This document shows positions 1-9,548 of a stretch of 64,000 nucleotides of DNA, piece after piece. Every line of letters begins with the position of its first letter. The first letter of the stretch is position 1. Origin of the DNA: Actinoplanes campanulatus (GTDB lineage: Bacteria > Actinomycetota > Actinomycetes > Mycobacteriales > Micromonosporaceae). A program made the translations under genes and the position numbers. The notes beneath the pieces are model-generated. The model was not told the origin of the DNA and ran no database searches. It saw nothing but the letters and a program-made list of their open reading frames with translations. The stretch spans positions 124,001 through 188,000 of the forward strand of contig NZ_BMPW01000004.1 of assembly GCF_014647795.1 (NCBI RefSeq), in the 5' to 3' direction.

Positions 1-2
1 TC

Positions 3-2237
3 GTCGACGCCACCGCCCTGGCCGAAGGGGAGATCAACGTGGCGTCGACCGCCACGCCGTCGGCCAGTTACACGGCCGGGTGGAACAACGTGAACGCGGT
101 CAACGACGGGAAACCGCCACTGTTCGCGGGTGGGGCGCAGACCGACCTGTGGGGCACCTGGACCGGGAACGAGCCGGCCACCCGCTGGTTGCAGTACGAC
201 TTCGCGGCCGGTGTCCGCGTCGACCGGGCGTCCATCGACTTCTGGTCGGACAGCACCACCGGCGGCAGCGGCGTGTCCGTGCCCACGTCCTGGAAGATCC
301 AGTACTGGGACGGCGCGAACTGGCAGGACGTCACCGGTGCGACCGGATTCGACCCGGCGGTTCGCGGGCGCACCAACGAGGTCAACTTCGATCCGGTGAC
401 CACCACCCGGCTGCGGGCCACCTTCAACGCCCTGCCGAACACGGCCGGTACCGCCTGGTCGGCGGTCGGGGTGTCCGAATGGCGGGTGTACGCGGCCGCG
501 GCGTCGTCGATTCAGGGCGTCGACGTCCGTACCCCCGTGGGTGTCGTCCCTGCTCTTCCGGCGACCGTCGAGGTGACCTATGCCGACGGGGCGCGGCTGC
601 CCGTCGCCGTCGCCTGGAGCGCCATCGAACCCGCGCGGGTGGCCGAGATCGGTGACTTCCGGGTCACCGGGTTCGTCGCCGGGACCACACTGACCGCCTC
701 GGCCCATGTCTGGGTGCGCGGCAGTGACCCGGTGCAGATCAACACGATCGACCCGGTGGCCGTGAGCACCCGCGCCGGTGTGGCGCCGGTGCTGCCATTT
801 ACGGTCACGGTCGGCTACAACGACGGGTCGCGGCAGAGCGGTATCGGGGTGACCTGGACGGCGATCGATCCATCCGAATATGCCGCCGCGGGCACCTTCG
901 AGGTGACCGGTCAGGTGGCCGGAACCGACAAGCCCGCGGTCGCGACCGTCACCGTCGGAGCGGGTGGACCGGACGACACCGCGCCGCCGGTCGCTGTCTT
1001 CACGGCTGACCCGGATGACGCCTGGACCAGCGAGAACGTCAAGGTCACGCTCACCGCTACGGACAACCGGGACTCGTCGCCGGAGTTGGAGATCGCGGTC
1101 GGGGCGGGGGAGTGGGAGGACTACGGCGGGCCGGTCACGGTCACCGCCGAGGGTTCGTCAACCGTGAAGGGGCGGGCAACCGATGATGCCGGCAACGTCT
1201 CGGCGGTCACCCAGCGGATCGTCGGCATCGACCGGACCAAACCGACCGCTGCGGCCACTTTCGACTCGGGGGCCCGTGCGGTGACGATCACCGGTTCGGA
1301 TGCGCTTTCCGGGATCGGGGCGGTGCAGTACCGGCTCACGGTCGGTGGGGTCGTCACGCAGGACTGGACCTCTGCGAACGGGGCCGTGCCGATCGGGTCG
1401 GCGGCCACCACGGTCGGCTACCGGTCGGTGGACCGGGCCGGGAACACCTCCGATACCGGGAGCATCGACGTTCCGGCTGGTCAGGCGCCGGTCAATGTGG
1501 CCCGTACCGGGATGGCGTCGGCGTCCTACACGCCGGGGTGGCTGACCGTCGACAACCTGGCCGACGGGGTTACGCCTACCGGGCCGTCCGGGCCCAACAC
1601 CGACGTGTGGAACACCTGGCCGCAAGTTGGGGAGCAATGGATCCAGCTGGACTGGGCGGCGCCGGTGACCGTGGACCGCACCCGGCTCTGGTTCACCGAG
1701 GATCTGGACGACACCGGTGCGGGTGTCGCCCCGCCGAGCGCGTGGAAACTCCAGTACTGGGACGGGGCCGCGTTCAAGGACGTTCTCTCGCCCAGTGCCT
1801 ACGGCACCTCGGCAACCGGATGGAACACGGTGACCTTCACGAAGGTGACCACCACCCGGCTGCGGGCACTGTTGACCGCCAGTGGCGCCGAGGAGGGCAA
1901 GGGCGCACCGGGTGTGCAGGAGTGGGAGGTGTACGACGTTCCCGCCCCTGTCGAGCCCGGGTTCGACGTGACGGTCCAGGCCAAGGCGCAGTGCACCGGC
2001 GTCAACGCGTATGTAGCGGTCAACGCACGCAACATTGACGATCAACCACTCAACATTGAGCTGATCACGTCGTACGGGACACGGACGGTCGTCAACGTTG
2101 CGCCGGGCAAGGCCGCCTATCAATCCTTCAACACGCGGCAGCCGTCGGTCGCGGCCGGCACGGCCACCGTCCGGATCACGGGCGGGGCGGACACCGTCTC
2201 CCTCGAAGCGCCCTACAGCGCCATCACCTGCGGTTGA
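3..2237 (+). CDS. Secreted multidomain discoidin/Ig-like protein, 3' part only
   Basis: The reading frame is open to the left edge, so this is the C-terminal 744 residues of a larger exported protein; the GTG at 39 is probably internal. Visible domains in order: a discoidin (F5/8 type C)-like carbohydrate-binding domain (about residues 10-160), two bacterial Ig-like group 4 domains (VEVTYADG and VTVGYNDG motifs, about 165-320), two further Ig-like segments ending in DDAGN and VDRAGN motifs, a second discoidin-like domain (about 495-650) and a C-terminal beta module. That last module resembles the tail of the GH43 protein 67 bp downstream, so the two genes are paralogous in their accessory parts and look co-transcribed. 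The catalytic domain, presumably a glycosidase, would lie off the left edge; that is inference. Confidence 0.85.
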   Translation, partial: VDATALAEGEINVASTATPSASYTAGWNNVNAVNDGKPPLFAGGAQTDLWGTWTGNEPATRWLQYDFAAGVRVDRASIDFWSDSTTGGSGVSVPTSWKIQYWDGANWQDVTGATGFDPAVRGRTNEVNFDPVTTTRLRATFNALPNTAGTAWSAVGVSEWRVYAAAASSIQGVDVRTPVGVVPALPATVEVTYADGARLPVAVAWSAIEPARVAEIGDFRVTGFVAGTTLTASAHVWVRGSDPVQINTIDPVAVSTRAGVAPVLPFTVTVGYNDGSRQSGIGVTWTAIDPSEYAAAGTFEVTGQVAGTDKPAVATVTVGAGGPDDTAPPVAVFTADPDDAWTSENVKVTLTATDNRDSSPELEIAVGAGEWEDYGGPVTVTAEGSSTVKGRATDDAGNVSAVTQRIVGIDRTKPTAAATFDSGARAVTITGSDALSGIGAVQYRLTVGGVVTQDWTSANGAVPIGSAATTVGYRSVDRAGNTSDTGSIDVPAGQAPVNVARTGMASASYTPGWLTVDNLADGVTPTGPSGPNTDVWNTWPQVGEQWIQLDWAAPVTVDRTRLWFTEDLDDTGAGVAPPSAWKLQYWDGAAFKDVLSPSAYGTSATGWNTVTFTKVTTTRLRALLTASGAEEGKGAPGVQEWEVYDVPAPVEPGFDVTVQAKAQCTGVNAYVAVNARNIDDQPLNIELITSYGTRTVVNVAPGKAAYQSFNTRQPSVAAGTATVRITGGADTVSLEAPYSAITCG

Positions 2238-2303
2238 CGCCGCACCCGGTCACGGCGGTGCCCGCGACCGGGTGCCGCCACCCCGACTCCGATAGGAATC
2301 GCC

Positions 2304-5279
2304 ATGAGACCGCTCCGAACGGCGGTCGCAGGACTGGTCGCGGCCGGGCTGCTGCTCGCAGCACCCGCCGCACCGGCCCGGGCGGCCGACCCGTACACCT
2401 TCACCAACACCGTCAATCCGATCCTCGGCGACGGCTCCTACTACTCCGCCGACCTGGCGCCCCTGGTCGCCGACGGGCAGCTCTACGTCTACACCGGCCA
2501 CGACGAGGCCGGTCCCGCGGTCAACGACTTCGTCATGAACGAGTGGGGTGCGTTCCGTACCTCCGATGTCGCCGAAGGCGAATGGACGCACTTCCCGTCG
2601 CTGATGCGGCCCGAACAGGTCTTCACCTGGGCCACCCCCGGCCGCGCCTACGCCGGCCAGGTCGTGCGGGGCCCGGACGGCCGCTACTACTGGTACGTCC
2701 CGGTCAGCGAACGCGACTCGACGGCCGCCAACACCTTCGCCATCGGCGTGGCCGTATCCGGCACACCCACCGGGCCGTGGACCGACCACATCGGCGGGCC
2801 GCTGATCTCGCAGCGCACCCCGACCGCCAACACGATCGAGAACATCGATCCGACGATCCTGGTGGAGGGGCAGCGGGTATTCGTCTACTGGGGCACTTTC
2901 GGCCAACTGCGGATGCTGGAGTTCCAGGCCGACATGAAGACGCCGGTCGGCACCCAGCGGGCGGTCACCGGCCTGACCGGGTTCTTCGAGGCGTCCTGGC
3001 TGTTCAAACGGGGCGACACCTATTACCTGGCCTACGCCGGGAACAACGCCGGTGGTTGTACTCCGGCGCACTATCACGCCTGCATCGCCTACGCGACCGC
3101 CACCGCACCGACCGGACCGTGGACCTACCGCGGCACCATCCTGTCGCCTGTCTCGTCGACGACCAGCCACCCGGGAATCGTCGAGTTCAACGGTCGGTGG
3201 TACCTGGCCTACCACACCGCCGACGCCGTCGGAGGCGGTCATTTCCGCAGGTCGGTGGCGATCGACCGGGTCGAGTGGGACGACACCCAGTCACCTCCGC
3301 GAATCAGGCCGGTCGTGCCGACACCGCCGAAACAGGCCGACCGCACGCCGCGCGCCAACATCGCCCAGGGCGCCACGGTGACCGTCTCCAACGAGCCGGT
3401 GCCGACCCAGTACTGGGTGAAGGCGCTCAACGACGAGATCGTCCGCGCCAACCCGCTGCCACCGGACATGTGGGGCACCTGGACCGGCGGCAACCCGCCC
3501 CAGCAGTGGGTCCAGTACACCTGGGACCAGCCGATGCGGATCACCGGTTCACAGATCGACTTCTGGAACGACCAGCCGCAGGGCACCGGCGTCGGCGTCG
3601 CCGCACCGGCCCGCTGGAAGATCCAGTACTGGAACGGGCAGTGGACCGACGTTCCCGGCGCCGGCGGCTACCCGACCGGCACCCAGGGGTTCCAGGACAC
3701 GACGTTCGACCCGGTCACCACCACCCAGGTCCGGGCCGTGTTCGACGCGTCCACCAACGGCAGCACCTACTCGGCCGTCGCCGTCGAGGAGTGGAAGATC
3801 CTCGCGGCGCAGCCCGCCACGATCACCCCGCCGCCGATCACCGTCGAGGTCGGCGAGAACGAGCTGCCCGGGTCCGTTCCGGTCACGTTCGGATCGGAGA
3901 CGTTGCAGGTCCCGGTCTACTGGGACCCGATCACCGCTGATCAGCCGGGCACCCTCAGCGTCAGCGGCAGCGTCCTCGGATACGCGGCCGGGCGCGTCAC
4001 CGCACAGGTCACCGTGATCTCGCCGGGCGACACCGAAGGGGATCGAACCCCACCGTCCGTCGTGCTCACCGCGAGCGGTTCGGCGGGCGCCGCCGGGTGG
4101 TTCCGCTCCTCCGTCCGGGTACGGGCGAGCGCCGCCGACGACCGCGGCGGCCGCATGCGGATCGTCACCACGGTCGACGACGGCACACCGCAGACCGCCG
4201 AACCGGTCCGCTCCGCCGAGGTCACGGTCACCGGCGACGGCCGGCACACGGTCACCGCTACCGCCACCGACCGGGCCGGGAACACGAGTCCTCCGGTCTC
4301 CCGCACGGTCGACATCGACGCCACCAACCCGGTCAGCAGCGCCGCGGTGGCCGACCGGAAGGTGACCGTCACCGCCACCGACGCCACCTCCGGGGTGGAC
4401 CGTGTCGAATACGCCATCGGCACCGGACCGTGGACCGTCTACACCGGCCCGGTCAGCGCACCGGACGCGGCCCAGCACGCCGTGTCGTACCGGGCCGTCG
4501 ACAGGGCCGGAAACCTGGAGACCGTGCGAACCGTGGTCATCCCGGCCGACCTGTCCGCGCCGCTCAACGGCAACATCGGCCCGATCGCGACCGCGACCGC
4601 CTCCTACACGGCCGGATGGAACAGCCTCACCGCCCTCAACGACGACTCCGACCCGGCGTCGCCGTCCCAGGCCCAGATCTGGGGCACCTGGTCCGGCGCC
4701 CGGCCGGCGTCGCAGTGGATCCAGTACGAGTGGTCCCGGCCGGTACGGCTCACCGGCGCCGACATCAGATTCTGGCGGGACGTCGACCAGGGCACCGGAA
4801 ACGGCGTCGCCGAACCCTCCGGGTGGATCCTCCAGTACTGGGACGGCACCGGCTGGCAGGACGTCACCGGAGCCACCGGTTACGGCACCAGCACCACGGC
4901 GTTCAACCGGGTCACCTTCGATCCGGTGGTCACCGCCCGCCTGCGGGCCGTGATCAGCGCCGACGGCAACGGCAGCACCTATTCGGCGGTGGCCGTCACC
5001 GAGTGGCGGGCGTTCGCCGAGGAACCCGCGCTCACCGCCACCGCCCAGCCGCGCTGCATCGCCGGCAAGGTCTATCTGGCCGTCACCGCCCGCAACGACC
5101 ACACGGCGGCACTCGACATCGAGGTCGTCACCGCGTACGGGAAACGGGTCTTCGCCGCGGTCGCACCCGGCGCGAGCGTCTATCAGAGCTTCCCCGCGCG
5201 TGCCGTCTCGGTGCCGGACGGCGCCGTGACCGTCAACGGAACCGCCACCACCTATCCCGCCCACTCCTGTGGAGGCTGA
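2304..5279 (+). CDS. Secreted GH43-family glycosidase (arabinan/arabinoxylan type) with discoidin domains
   Basis: 991 residues with a Sec signal peptide ending near APARA-AD. Residues about 30-345 form a GH43 five-bladed propeller. The three expected acidic residues appear as D50 (YYSADLAP), D182 (ENIDPT) and E229 (FFEASWL), so the enzyme should be active on alpha-L-arabinofuranosyl or xylosyl linkages; the exact substrate cannot be read. Then follow a discoidin-like domain (350-505), a short Ig-like domain, two segments with DRAGN motifs, a second discoidin-like domain (about 760-910) and the same C-terminal beta module as the upstream gene. The ATG at 2304 directly precedes the signal peptide. 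It is second in a tightly spaced operon; the next start is 2 bp after its stop. Confidence 0.9.
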   Translation: MRPLRTAVAGLVAAGLLLAAPAAPARAADPYTFTNTVNPILGDGSYYSADLAPLVADGQLYVYTGHDEAGPAVNDFVMNEWGAFRTSDVAEGEWTHFPSLMRPEQVFTWATPGRAYAGQVVRGPDGRYYWYVPVSERDSTAANTFAIGVAVSGTPTGPWTDHIGGPLISQRTPTANTIENIDPTILVEGQRVFVYWGTFGQLRMLEFQADMKTPVGTQRAVTGLTGFFEASWLFKRGDTYYLAYAGNNAGGCTPAHYHACIAYATATAPTGPWTYRGTILSPVSSTTSHPGIVEFNGRWYLAYHTADAVGGGHFRRSVAIDRVEWDDTQSPPRIRPVVPTPPKQADRTPRANIAQGATVTVSNEPVPTQYWVKALNDEIVRANPLPPDMWGTWTGGNPPQQWVQYTWDQPMRITGSQIDFWNDQPQGTGVGVAAPARWKIQYWNGQWTDVPGAGGYPTGTQGFQDTTFDPVTTTQVRAVFDASTNGSTYSAVAVEEWKILAAQPATITPPPITVEVGENELPGSVPVTFGSETLQVPVYWDPITADQPGTLSVSGSVLGYAAGRVTAQVTVISPGDTEGDRTPPSVVLTASGSAGAAGWFRSSVRVRASAADDRGGRMRIVTTVDDGTPQTAEPVRSAEVTVTGDGRHTVTATATDRAGNTSPPVSRTVDIDATNPVSSAAVADRKVTVTATDATSGVDRVEYAIGTGPWTVYTGPVSAPDAAQHAVSYRAVDRAGNLETVRTVVIPADLSAPLNGNIGPIATATASYTAGWNSLTALNDDSDPASPSQAQIWGTWSGARPASQWIQYEWSRPVRLTGADIRFWRDVDQGTGNGVAEPSGWILQYWDGTGWQDVTGATGYGTSTTAFNRVTFDPVVTARLRAVISADGNGSTYSAVAVTEWRAFAEEPALTATAQPRCIAGKVYLAVTARNDHTAALDIEVVTAYGKRVFAAVAPGASVYQSFPARAVSVPDGAVTVNGTATTYPAHSCGG

Positions 5280-5281
5280 AA

Positions 5282-5911
5282 TTGATCAGAAGAATGCCGG
5301 TTGCCGTCGCCTGCTCGGTGCTCGCCGCGGCGACGGCTCTCCCGGCCACCGCTCTCCCTGCCACCGCGAGCGCCGATCCCGGTGAGGCCGAGGTCGAGGT
5401 GACCGTCCGGATCCCCGAGATCGAGGAGCCCGGCGTGCTCGCCCTGTCGGTCGCCGGTGACGCCGTGCCCCTCACCGAGAACGGCTCCGATCTGCTGGTA
5501 CGCCAGTTCACCGGCCGCCTTCCGACGGTCACCGTGACCGACACCCGAACGCTGGAGGCGATTCCCGCCGGATCGTCGTGGGCGGTGCTCGGCAGCTCGA
5601 GCGACTTCGCCGGCACCGCCGGGCAGGCCCCGATCAGCGCCGGGCACCTGGGCTGGAAACCGCGGCTCATCGACGGCGGCGACACCGGGCTGGTCGCCGA
5701 GGGCGAGGAGGTGGTGACCGTTCTCGACGATCCCACCCAGCCCGGCAACAACGTCGGCCTCGTCGACCAGGAACTGCTGGTGTCCACCTACGAGTCGGCG
5801 GAGGTGACCGGCGGCGCCTACACCGTCGACGCCGACCTGTACCTGCGCACCCCGGCCGACGTGGCGGCCGGCTCCTACCACTCCACCCTGACCCTGTCCC
5901 TCTTCGAGTAG
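5282..5911 (+). CDS. Small exported WxL-like surface protein
   Basis: 209 residues from a TTG at 5282, chosen because GGAGG at 5271-5275 lies six bases upstream; an ATG at 5294 is the alternative. An N-terminal signal peptide ends near TASA-DP. The mature part reads VTVTDTRT, then SSWAVLGSSSDF and HLGWKP, and ends in a beta-rich tail LTLSLFE. This layout (beta strands, an early DTR followed by a Trp motif) resembles WxL domains, which in Firmicutes bind peptidoglycan non-covalently. The next gene encodes a DUF916-like protein, the usual partner of WxL proteins, and that supports the call. The WxL assignment is from motif layout only. It may hold the GH43 proteins of the same operon near the cell wall (inference). 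Confidence 0.7.
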   Translation: MIRRMPVAVACSVLAAATALPATALPATASADPGEAEVEVTVRIPEIEEPGVLALSVAGDAVPLTENGSDLLVRQFTGRLPTVTVTDTRTLEAIPAGSSWAVLGSSSDFAGTAGQAPISAGHLGWKPRLIDGGDTGLVAEGEEVVTVLDDPTQPGNNVGLVDQELLVSTYESAEVTGGAYTVDADLYLRTPADVAAGSYHSTLTLSLFE

Positions 5912-5926
5912 CTGGGAGCCGCCGTC

Positions 5927-6859
5927 GTGCACCGTGCCGTCGCCGTCCTCGCCTGTCTGGCCGTGCTGTCACCCGCGACCCCGGCGGCGGCCGCGCCGGC
6001 CACCGTCACCTGGACCGTCCAGCCCGCCGGCACGAACGGCCCGGACGGGCGGCGGTGGGCCGAGCACACCCTCGACCCGGGCGGGACGGTCACCGACCAT
6101 CTGGCCGTCCGCAACCTCGGCGACGCCACGGCGGTGTTCGCGCTCAAGGCCGCCGACGGCTATCTCACCGAGAACGGCCGGTTCAACATGCTGCCCTCGG
6201 ACCGGAGGTCGGCGGACGGCGGAACCTGGATCAGCGTCCAGGAGACGGTGACCGTGGCGGCGGGCCGGACCGTGGTGGTGCCGTTCACCGTCACGGCTCC
6301 GGCCGACGCCACACCCGGTGACCATCCGGCGGGGATCGCCGCCTCGATCGCCGGGAAGCCGGGCACCGTCCAGGTGGAGAGCCGGGTCGGCTTCCGGGTG
6401 CTGCTCCGCGCCTCCGGCACGCTGCGGCCGGCGCTGGCCGTCTCCGGGGTGACCACCCGTTTCCGGCCGAACTGGAATCCGCTGCGTCCCGGCACACTGC
6501 ACGTCGCCTACACCGTCGCCAACACCGGCAACGTCCGCGCCGGGATCGAGGGCCGGGTCGCCGGGAACCGGGCCGATCTCGGCGAACTCCTGCCCGGCGG
6601 CAGCCGCACCGCCACGGCCGTGGCACGGACTTGGCCCCTCGGCCGGATCCGGACCACCCTGACCCTCACGCCGGTGGTCCCCGGCGCCGCCGCCGAACCC
6701 CACACGGTCACGGTCACCACCTGGGCATTCCCGTGGCCGCAGGTGCTCGCCCTCGCGGCCGTCGCCGTCCTGATCCTGCTGGCCCGGATGAGGCGGGCGC
6801 GCCTGAAACGGCTGCTGGAACAGGCCCGCCTGGAGGGTCGCCGCTCAGCGGGCACCTGA
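5927..6859 (+). CDS. DUF916-like (WxL-partner) membrane-anchored surface protein
   Basis: 310 residues from a GTG at 5927, with GGGAG at 5914-5918. A signal peptide (LSPATPAAAA) is followed by an immunoglobulin-like domain with features of DUF916/peptidoglycan-binding proteins: TWTVQPAGTNGPDGR, then DHLAVRNLGD and ATPGDHPAGI, and a second domain with YTVANTGNVRAG. A single transmembrane helix lies near residues 266-285 (VLALAAVAVLILLA), followed by a basic cytoplasmic tail, so the protein is anchored facing outward. In low-GC Gram-positives such proteins sit beside WxL proteins in cell-surface complex operons. Here the pair follows two discoidin glycosidase-type genes with gaps of 2 and 15 bp. 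It ends one base before the convergent kinase gene. Confidence 0.75.
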   Translation: MHRAVAVLACLAVLSPATPAAAAPATVTWTVQPAGTNGPDGRRWAEHTLDPGGTVTDHLAVRNLGDATAVFALKAADGYLTENGRFNMLPSDRRSADGGTWISVQETVTVAAGRTVVVPFTVTAPADATPGDHPAGIAASIAGKPGTVQVESRVGFRVLLRASGTLRPALAVSGVTTRFRPNWNPLRPGTLHVAYTVANTGNVRAGIEGRVAGNRADLGELLPGGSRTATAVARTWPLGRIRTTLTLTPVVPGAAAEPHTVTVTTWAFPWPQVLALAAVAVLILLARMRRARLKRLLEQARLEGRRSAGT

Positions 6860-6860
6860 T

Positions 6861-8702
6861 TCACGCGGCCCGTGACGAGCTGTCCCGGCTCCGCTGATCC
6901 AGCGCCTCGCCGGAGAGCGCGTCCCCGACGGCCGCGAGCAGTTCCACGGCGGTGAACGGTTTCTGGACGATGCGGGCCGAGTGCAGGTCGTAGCGGTGGC
7001 GCAGATCGTCGTCGCTGTAACCGGACATGAACAGCACCGGCAGTTCCGGATGACGGATCCGCAACCGCTCGGCGATCGCCGGGCCGGAGCGGCCGCGCAG
7101 CATGATGTCGGTGACGAGCAGGGCCACGTCGTCCGGTTCGTCGCCGGGCGGTGAGCCGTCGAGCCACACCGTGGCGCGGTAGCCGTTCTGCTCCAGGATC
7201 CGGACCACCAGATCGCGGACGTGCTCCTCGTCGTCGATCACCACCACGTGCTCGCCGTTGCCGGGCGCCGGGCTGTGGTCCGCGTCGGGAACCTGATCCG
7301 CCGGTTCGGCCGCCAGCGGCAGCAGGATCTGGAAGGTCGTGCCGATGCCCGGCGACGAGTCCACGCTGATCTGCCCGCCCGCGTCGGTGACGATGCCGTA
7401 CACGGTGGCCAGGCCGAGCCCGGTGCCCCGGTCGGCGGGTTTGGTGGTGAAGAACGGCTCGAAGAGCCGGTCGCGCACCTCGGCGGTCATGCCGCAGCCG
7501 GTGTCGCTGACGGTCAGCCGGGCGTTGCCGCCGGGTGGCTGGTCCGTCTCCATCACGACCACGCCGCCGTCGGGCATGGCGTCCCGGGCGTTCACGATCA
7601 GGTTGAGCAGGATCTGATCGAGGTGTCCCCGATTGGCTCGGACCGGCAGCGGCTCGGGTCGTCTGCGGCAGACCAGCTGGATGTTGGCGCCGATGCTGCG
7701 CCGGAGCAGTTCGCCGGAGCAGTCGACGACCTCGTTCAGGTCGACCGTCTCCACCTGGGTCGGCTCCCGTTTGGCGAAGAGCAGGAGCTGCCCAGTCAGT
7801 TCGCGGGCCCGGTCGGCGGCGTCGCGGATCCGGGCCAGGTCCCGGCTGCCCTCGGGGGTCACCTCGTCGGTCAGGAAGTCGGCGTAGTTCAGGATTATCG
7901 CCAGCAGGTTGTTGAAGTCGTGCGCCACGCCGCCGGCCAGCTGGCCCAGGCTCTCCATCCGCTTGGCCCGCGCCGACCGTTCCATGGCCAGCTTCTCCTC
8001 GGCCTCGAGCCGCTTCCGGGCGGTGATGTCGCGTTCGGTGGCGGCCGCCGCGACCACCCTGCCGGAGTCGTCGCGGATCGGCGCGACCGTGACCGACACC
8101 AGGAGCTCCGAGCCGTCGCTGCGGATCCGCCGGGTCTCGTCGAATCGTAGGTGCTCCCCGGCGGCAAGGGGGATCTGGACCTGTTCGAATACGGCCAGCC
8201 GATCCGGGGGCAGGATTCGGGTGAACTTGCGCCCGATGATGTCGCTCGCGCGGTAGCCGTACATCTTCTCGGCGCCGGCGTTCCAGATCCGCACGACGCC
8301 CTTGAGGTCGGCCACGATGATCGCGTCGGCCGACTGTTCGACGAGGGCGCCCAGCATCTCCCGGTCGCCGGCCGCGGCGGACCGGGCGTTCAGCAGGGTG
8401 CGCAGGTGACGGGCGGTCAGCCAGCCGATGAGCGTGATGACCGTTATCAGCAGCAGCCGCAGGATCTGGTCGGGCGAGCCGAGCATCCCCTGCCAGGTGG
8501 AGATCGCGAGGGCGGCGGCACCCGCGTAGGCGCCGATGGTGAGCACCAACATGGGGCTGGCGGTGGCGGCGGCCAGCGCCGGCCCCACCGCCAGCATCCC
8601 GAAGGTGAGCATCCGGGGTGGCGAGAGGGCGGACAACACCGCCAGCACGGTCACGGCCACGAAAGCCCCGACGACACCGGCCGTCACTTTCGGTAGCCTC
8701 AT
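6861..8702 (-). CDS. Membrane hybrid sensor histidine kinase (PAS-HisKA-HATPase-REC)
   Basis: 613 residues. Three or four hydrophobic segments fill about residues 8-105, followed by a PAS domain (IWNAGAEKMYGY, about 115-235). The dimerisation domain carries the phospho-acceptor H261 in GGVAHDFNNLLAI. The ATPase domain shows N (LNLIVNARDAMPDGG), G1 (DTGCGM) and G2 (GTGLGLATVYGI) boxes. The C-terminal receiver domain has acidic DDEE, acceptor D532 in LLVTDIML, and a conserved KP. The HDFNN signature and fused receiver are typical of blue-light or NtrB-like hybrid kinases. There is no output regulator next to it, so it must act through a distant partner. The signal sensed is unknown. Confidence 0.92.
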   Translation of the reverse strand: MRLPKVTAGVVGAFVAVTVLAVLSALSPPRMLTFGMLAVGPALAAATASPMLVLTIGAYAGAAALAISTWQGMLGSPDQILRLLLITVITLIGWLTARHLRTLLNARSAAAGDREMLGALVEQSADAIIVADLKGVVRIWNAGAEKMYGYRASDIIGRKFTRILPPDRLAVFEQVQIPLAAGEHLRFDETRRIRSDGSELLVSVTVAPIRDDSGRVVAAAATERDITARKRLEAEEKLAMERSARAKRMESLGQLAGGVAHDFNNLLAIILNYADFLTDEVTPEGSRDLARIRDAADRARELTGQLLLFAKREPTQVETVDLNEVVDCSGELLRRSIGANIQLVCRRRPEPLPVRANRGHLDQILLNLIVNARDAMPDGGVVVMETDQPPGGNARLTVSDTGCGMTAEVRDRLFEPFFTTKPADRGTGLGLATVYGIVTDAGGQISVDSSPGIGTTFQILLPLAAEPADQVPDADHSPAPGNGEHVVVIDDEEHVRDLVVRILEQNGYRATVWLDGSPPGDEPDDVALLVTDIMLRGRSGPAIAERLRIRHPELPVLFMSGYSDDDLRHRYDLHSARIVQKPFTAVELLAAVGDALSGEALDQRSRDSSSRAA

Positions 8703-8852
8703 CGTCCGGCCCCCTTTCCGGATGCAGGTAGGCTATGCCCGGCTTCGCCGCCTCAAACCCGGAACCTGGAAACCAGCGGCCGCGGCCCGACTCCCCGTGG
8801 TGATCCTGTCGTAGGGTGCAGCGGAACCCCTCGCCCGCTATCCGAAGGACCG

Positions 8853-9548
8853 GTGCCGGTGGCCCGTCTGCTGCTCGTCCGCCACGGTCAGGCGTCGTTC
8901 GGCGCCGACGACTACGACGCGCTTTCCCCGCTCGGGCACGAACAGGCCCGTACGCTCGGGAAATCGCTTTCCGACCGGGGTGTCCGCCCGGCCCTGCTGG
9001 TGCGCGGCGCGCTGCGCCGGCACGCCGAGACCGCCGCCGGGATCCTCGACGGCCTGGCCATGTCGGTCGACGTGGCGATCGATCCGGGCTGGGACGAGTT
9101 CGACTTCCAGCACGTCGTGGAGATCCACCGGCCGCTGTTCCGCGACCGCGCCGCCTTGGCGGCCGAGCTGGCGCGCGAGGCGCGCCCGGACCGGGCTTTC
9201 CAGGAGATCTTCGAGGCCGCCACCACCCGCTGGGCGTCGGGCGACCACGATCTGGAGTACGGCGAGTCGTTCCCCGCGTTCCGGAACCGGGTGGCCGCCG
9301 CCCTGGCGTCGGCCGAGACGCTGCTGCGTGCGCACCGGGAGGTGCTCGTCGTCAGCTCGGGCGGGCCGATCGCGATGGCGGCCACGTTGCTCACCACCGG
9401 GTCGGTGGCCGGATGGGCGGCCTTCAACCGGGTCTCGGTCAACACCGGCGTGACGAAGGTGATCGCCGGGAGCCGCGGGCTGTCCCTGTCGACGTTCAAC
9501 GAGCATCCGCACCTGGAGGCCGACCGGCGGCTGCTGACCTACCGGTGA
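8853..9548 (+). CDS. Histidine phosphatase family protein (phosphoglycerate mutase-like)
   Basis: 231 residues. The RHGQ motif near residues 10-13 carries the phosphohistidine nucleophile, with the family pattern LSPLGHEQARTLG after it, the second Arg/Glu region (ARTL...RHAETAAGIL), and the second catalytic His region VVSSGGPIAMAATLL. In that last motif the usual SHGG is SSGG, so the canonical second histidine is replaced by Ser; this may alter activity. It is a cytoplasmic phosphomonoesterase of unknown substrate. The GTG at 8853 or 8859 can start it. It reads away from the kinase gene and overlaps the next gene by 10 bp tail to tail. Confidence 0.85.
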   Translation: MPVARLLLVRHGQASFGADDYDALSPLGHEQARTLGKSLSDRGVRPALLVRGALRRHAETAAGILDGLAMSVDVAIDPGWDEFDFQHVVEIHRPLFRDRAALAAELAREARPDRAFQEIFEAATTRWASGDHDLEYGESFPAFRNRVAAALASAETLLRAHREVLVVSSGGPIAMAATLLTTGSVAGWAAFNRVSVNTGVTKVIAGSRGLSLSTFNEHPHLEADRRLLTYR

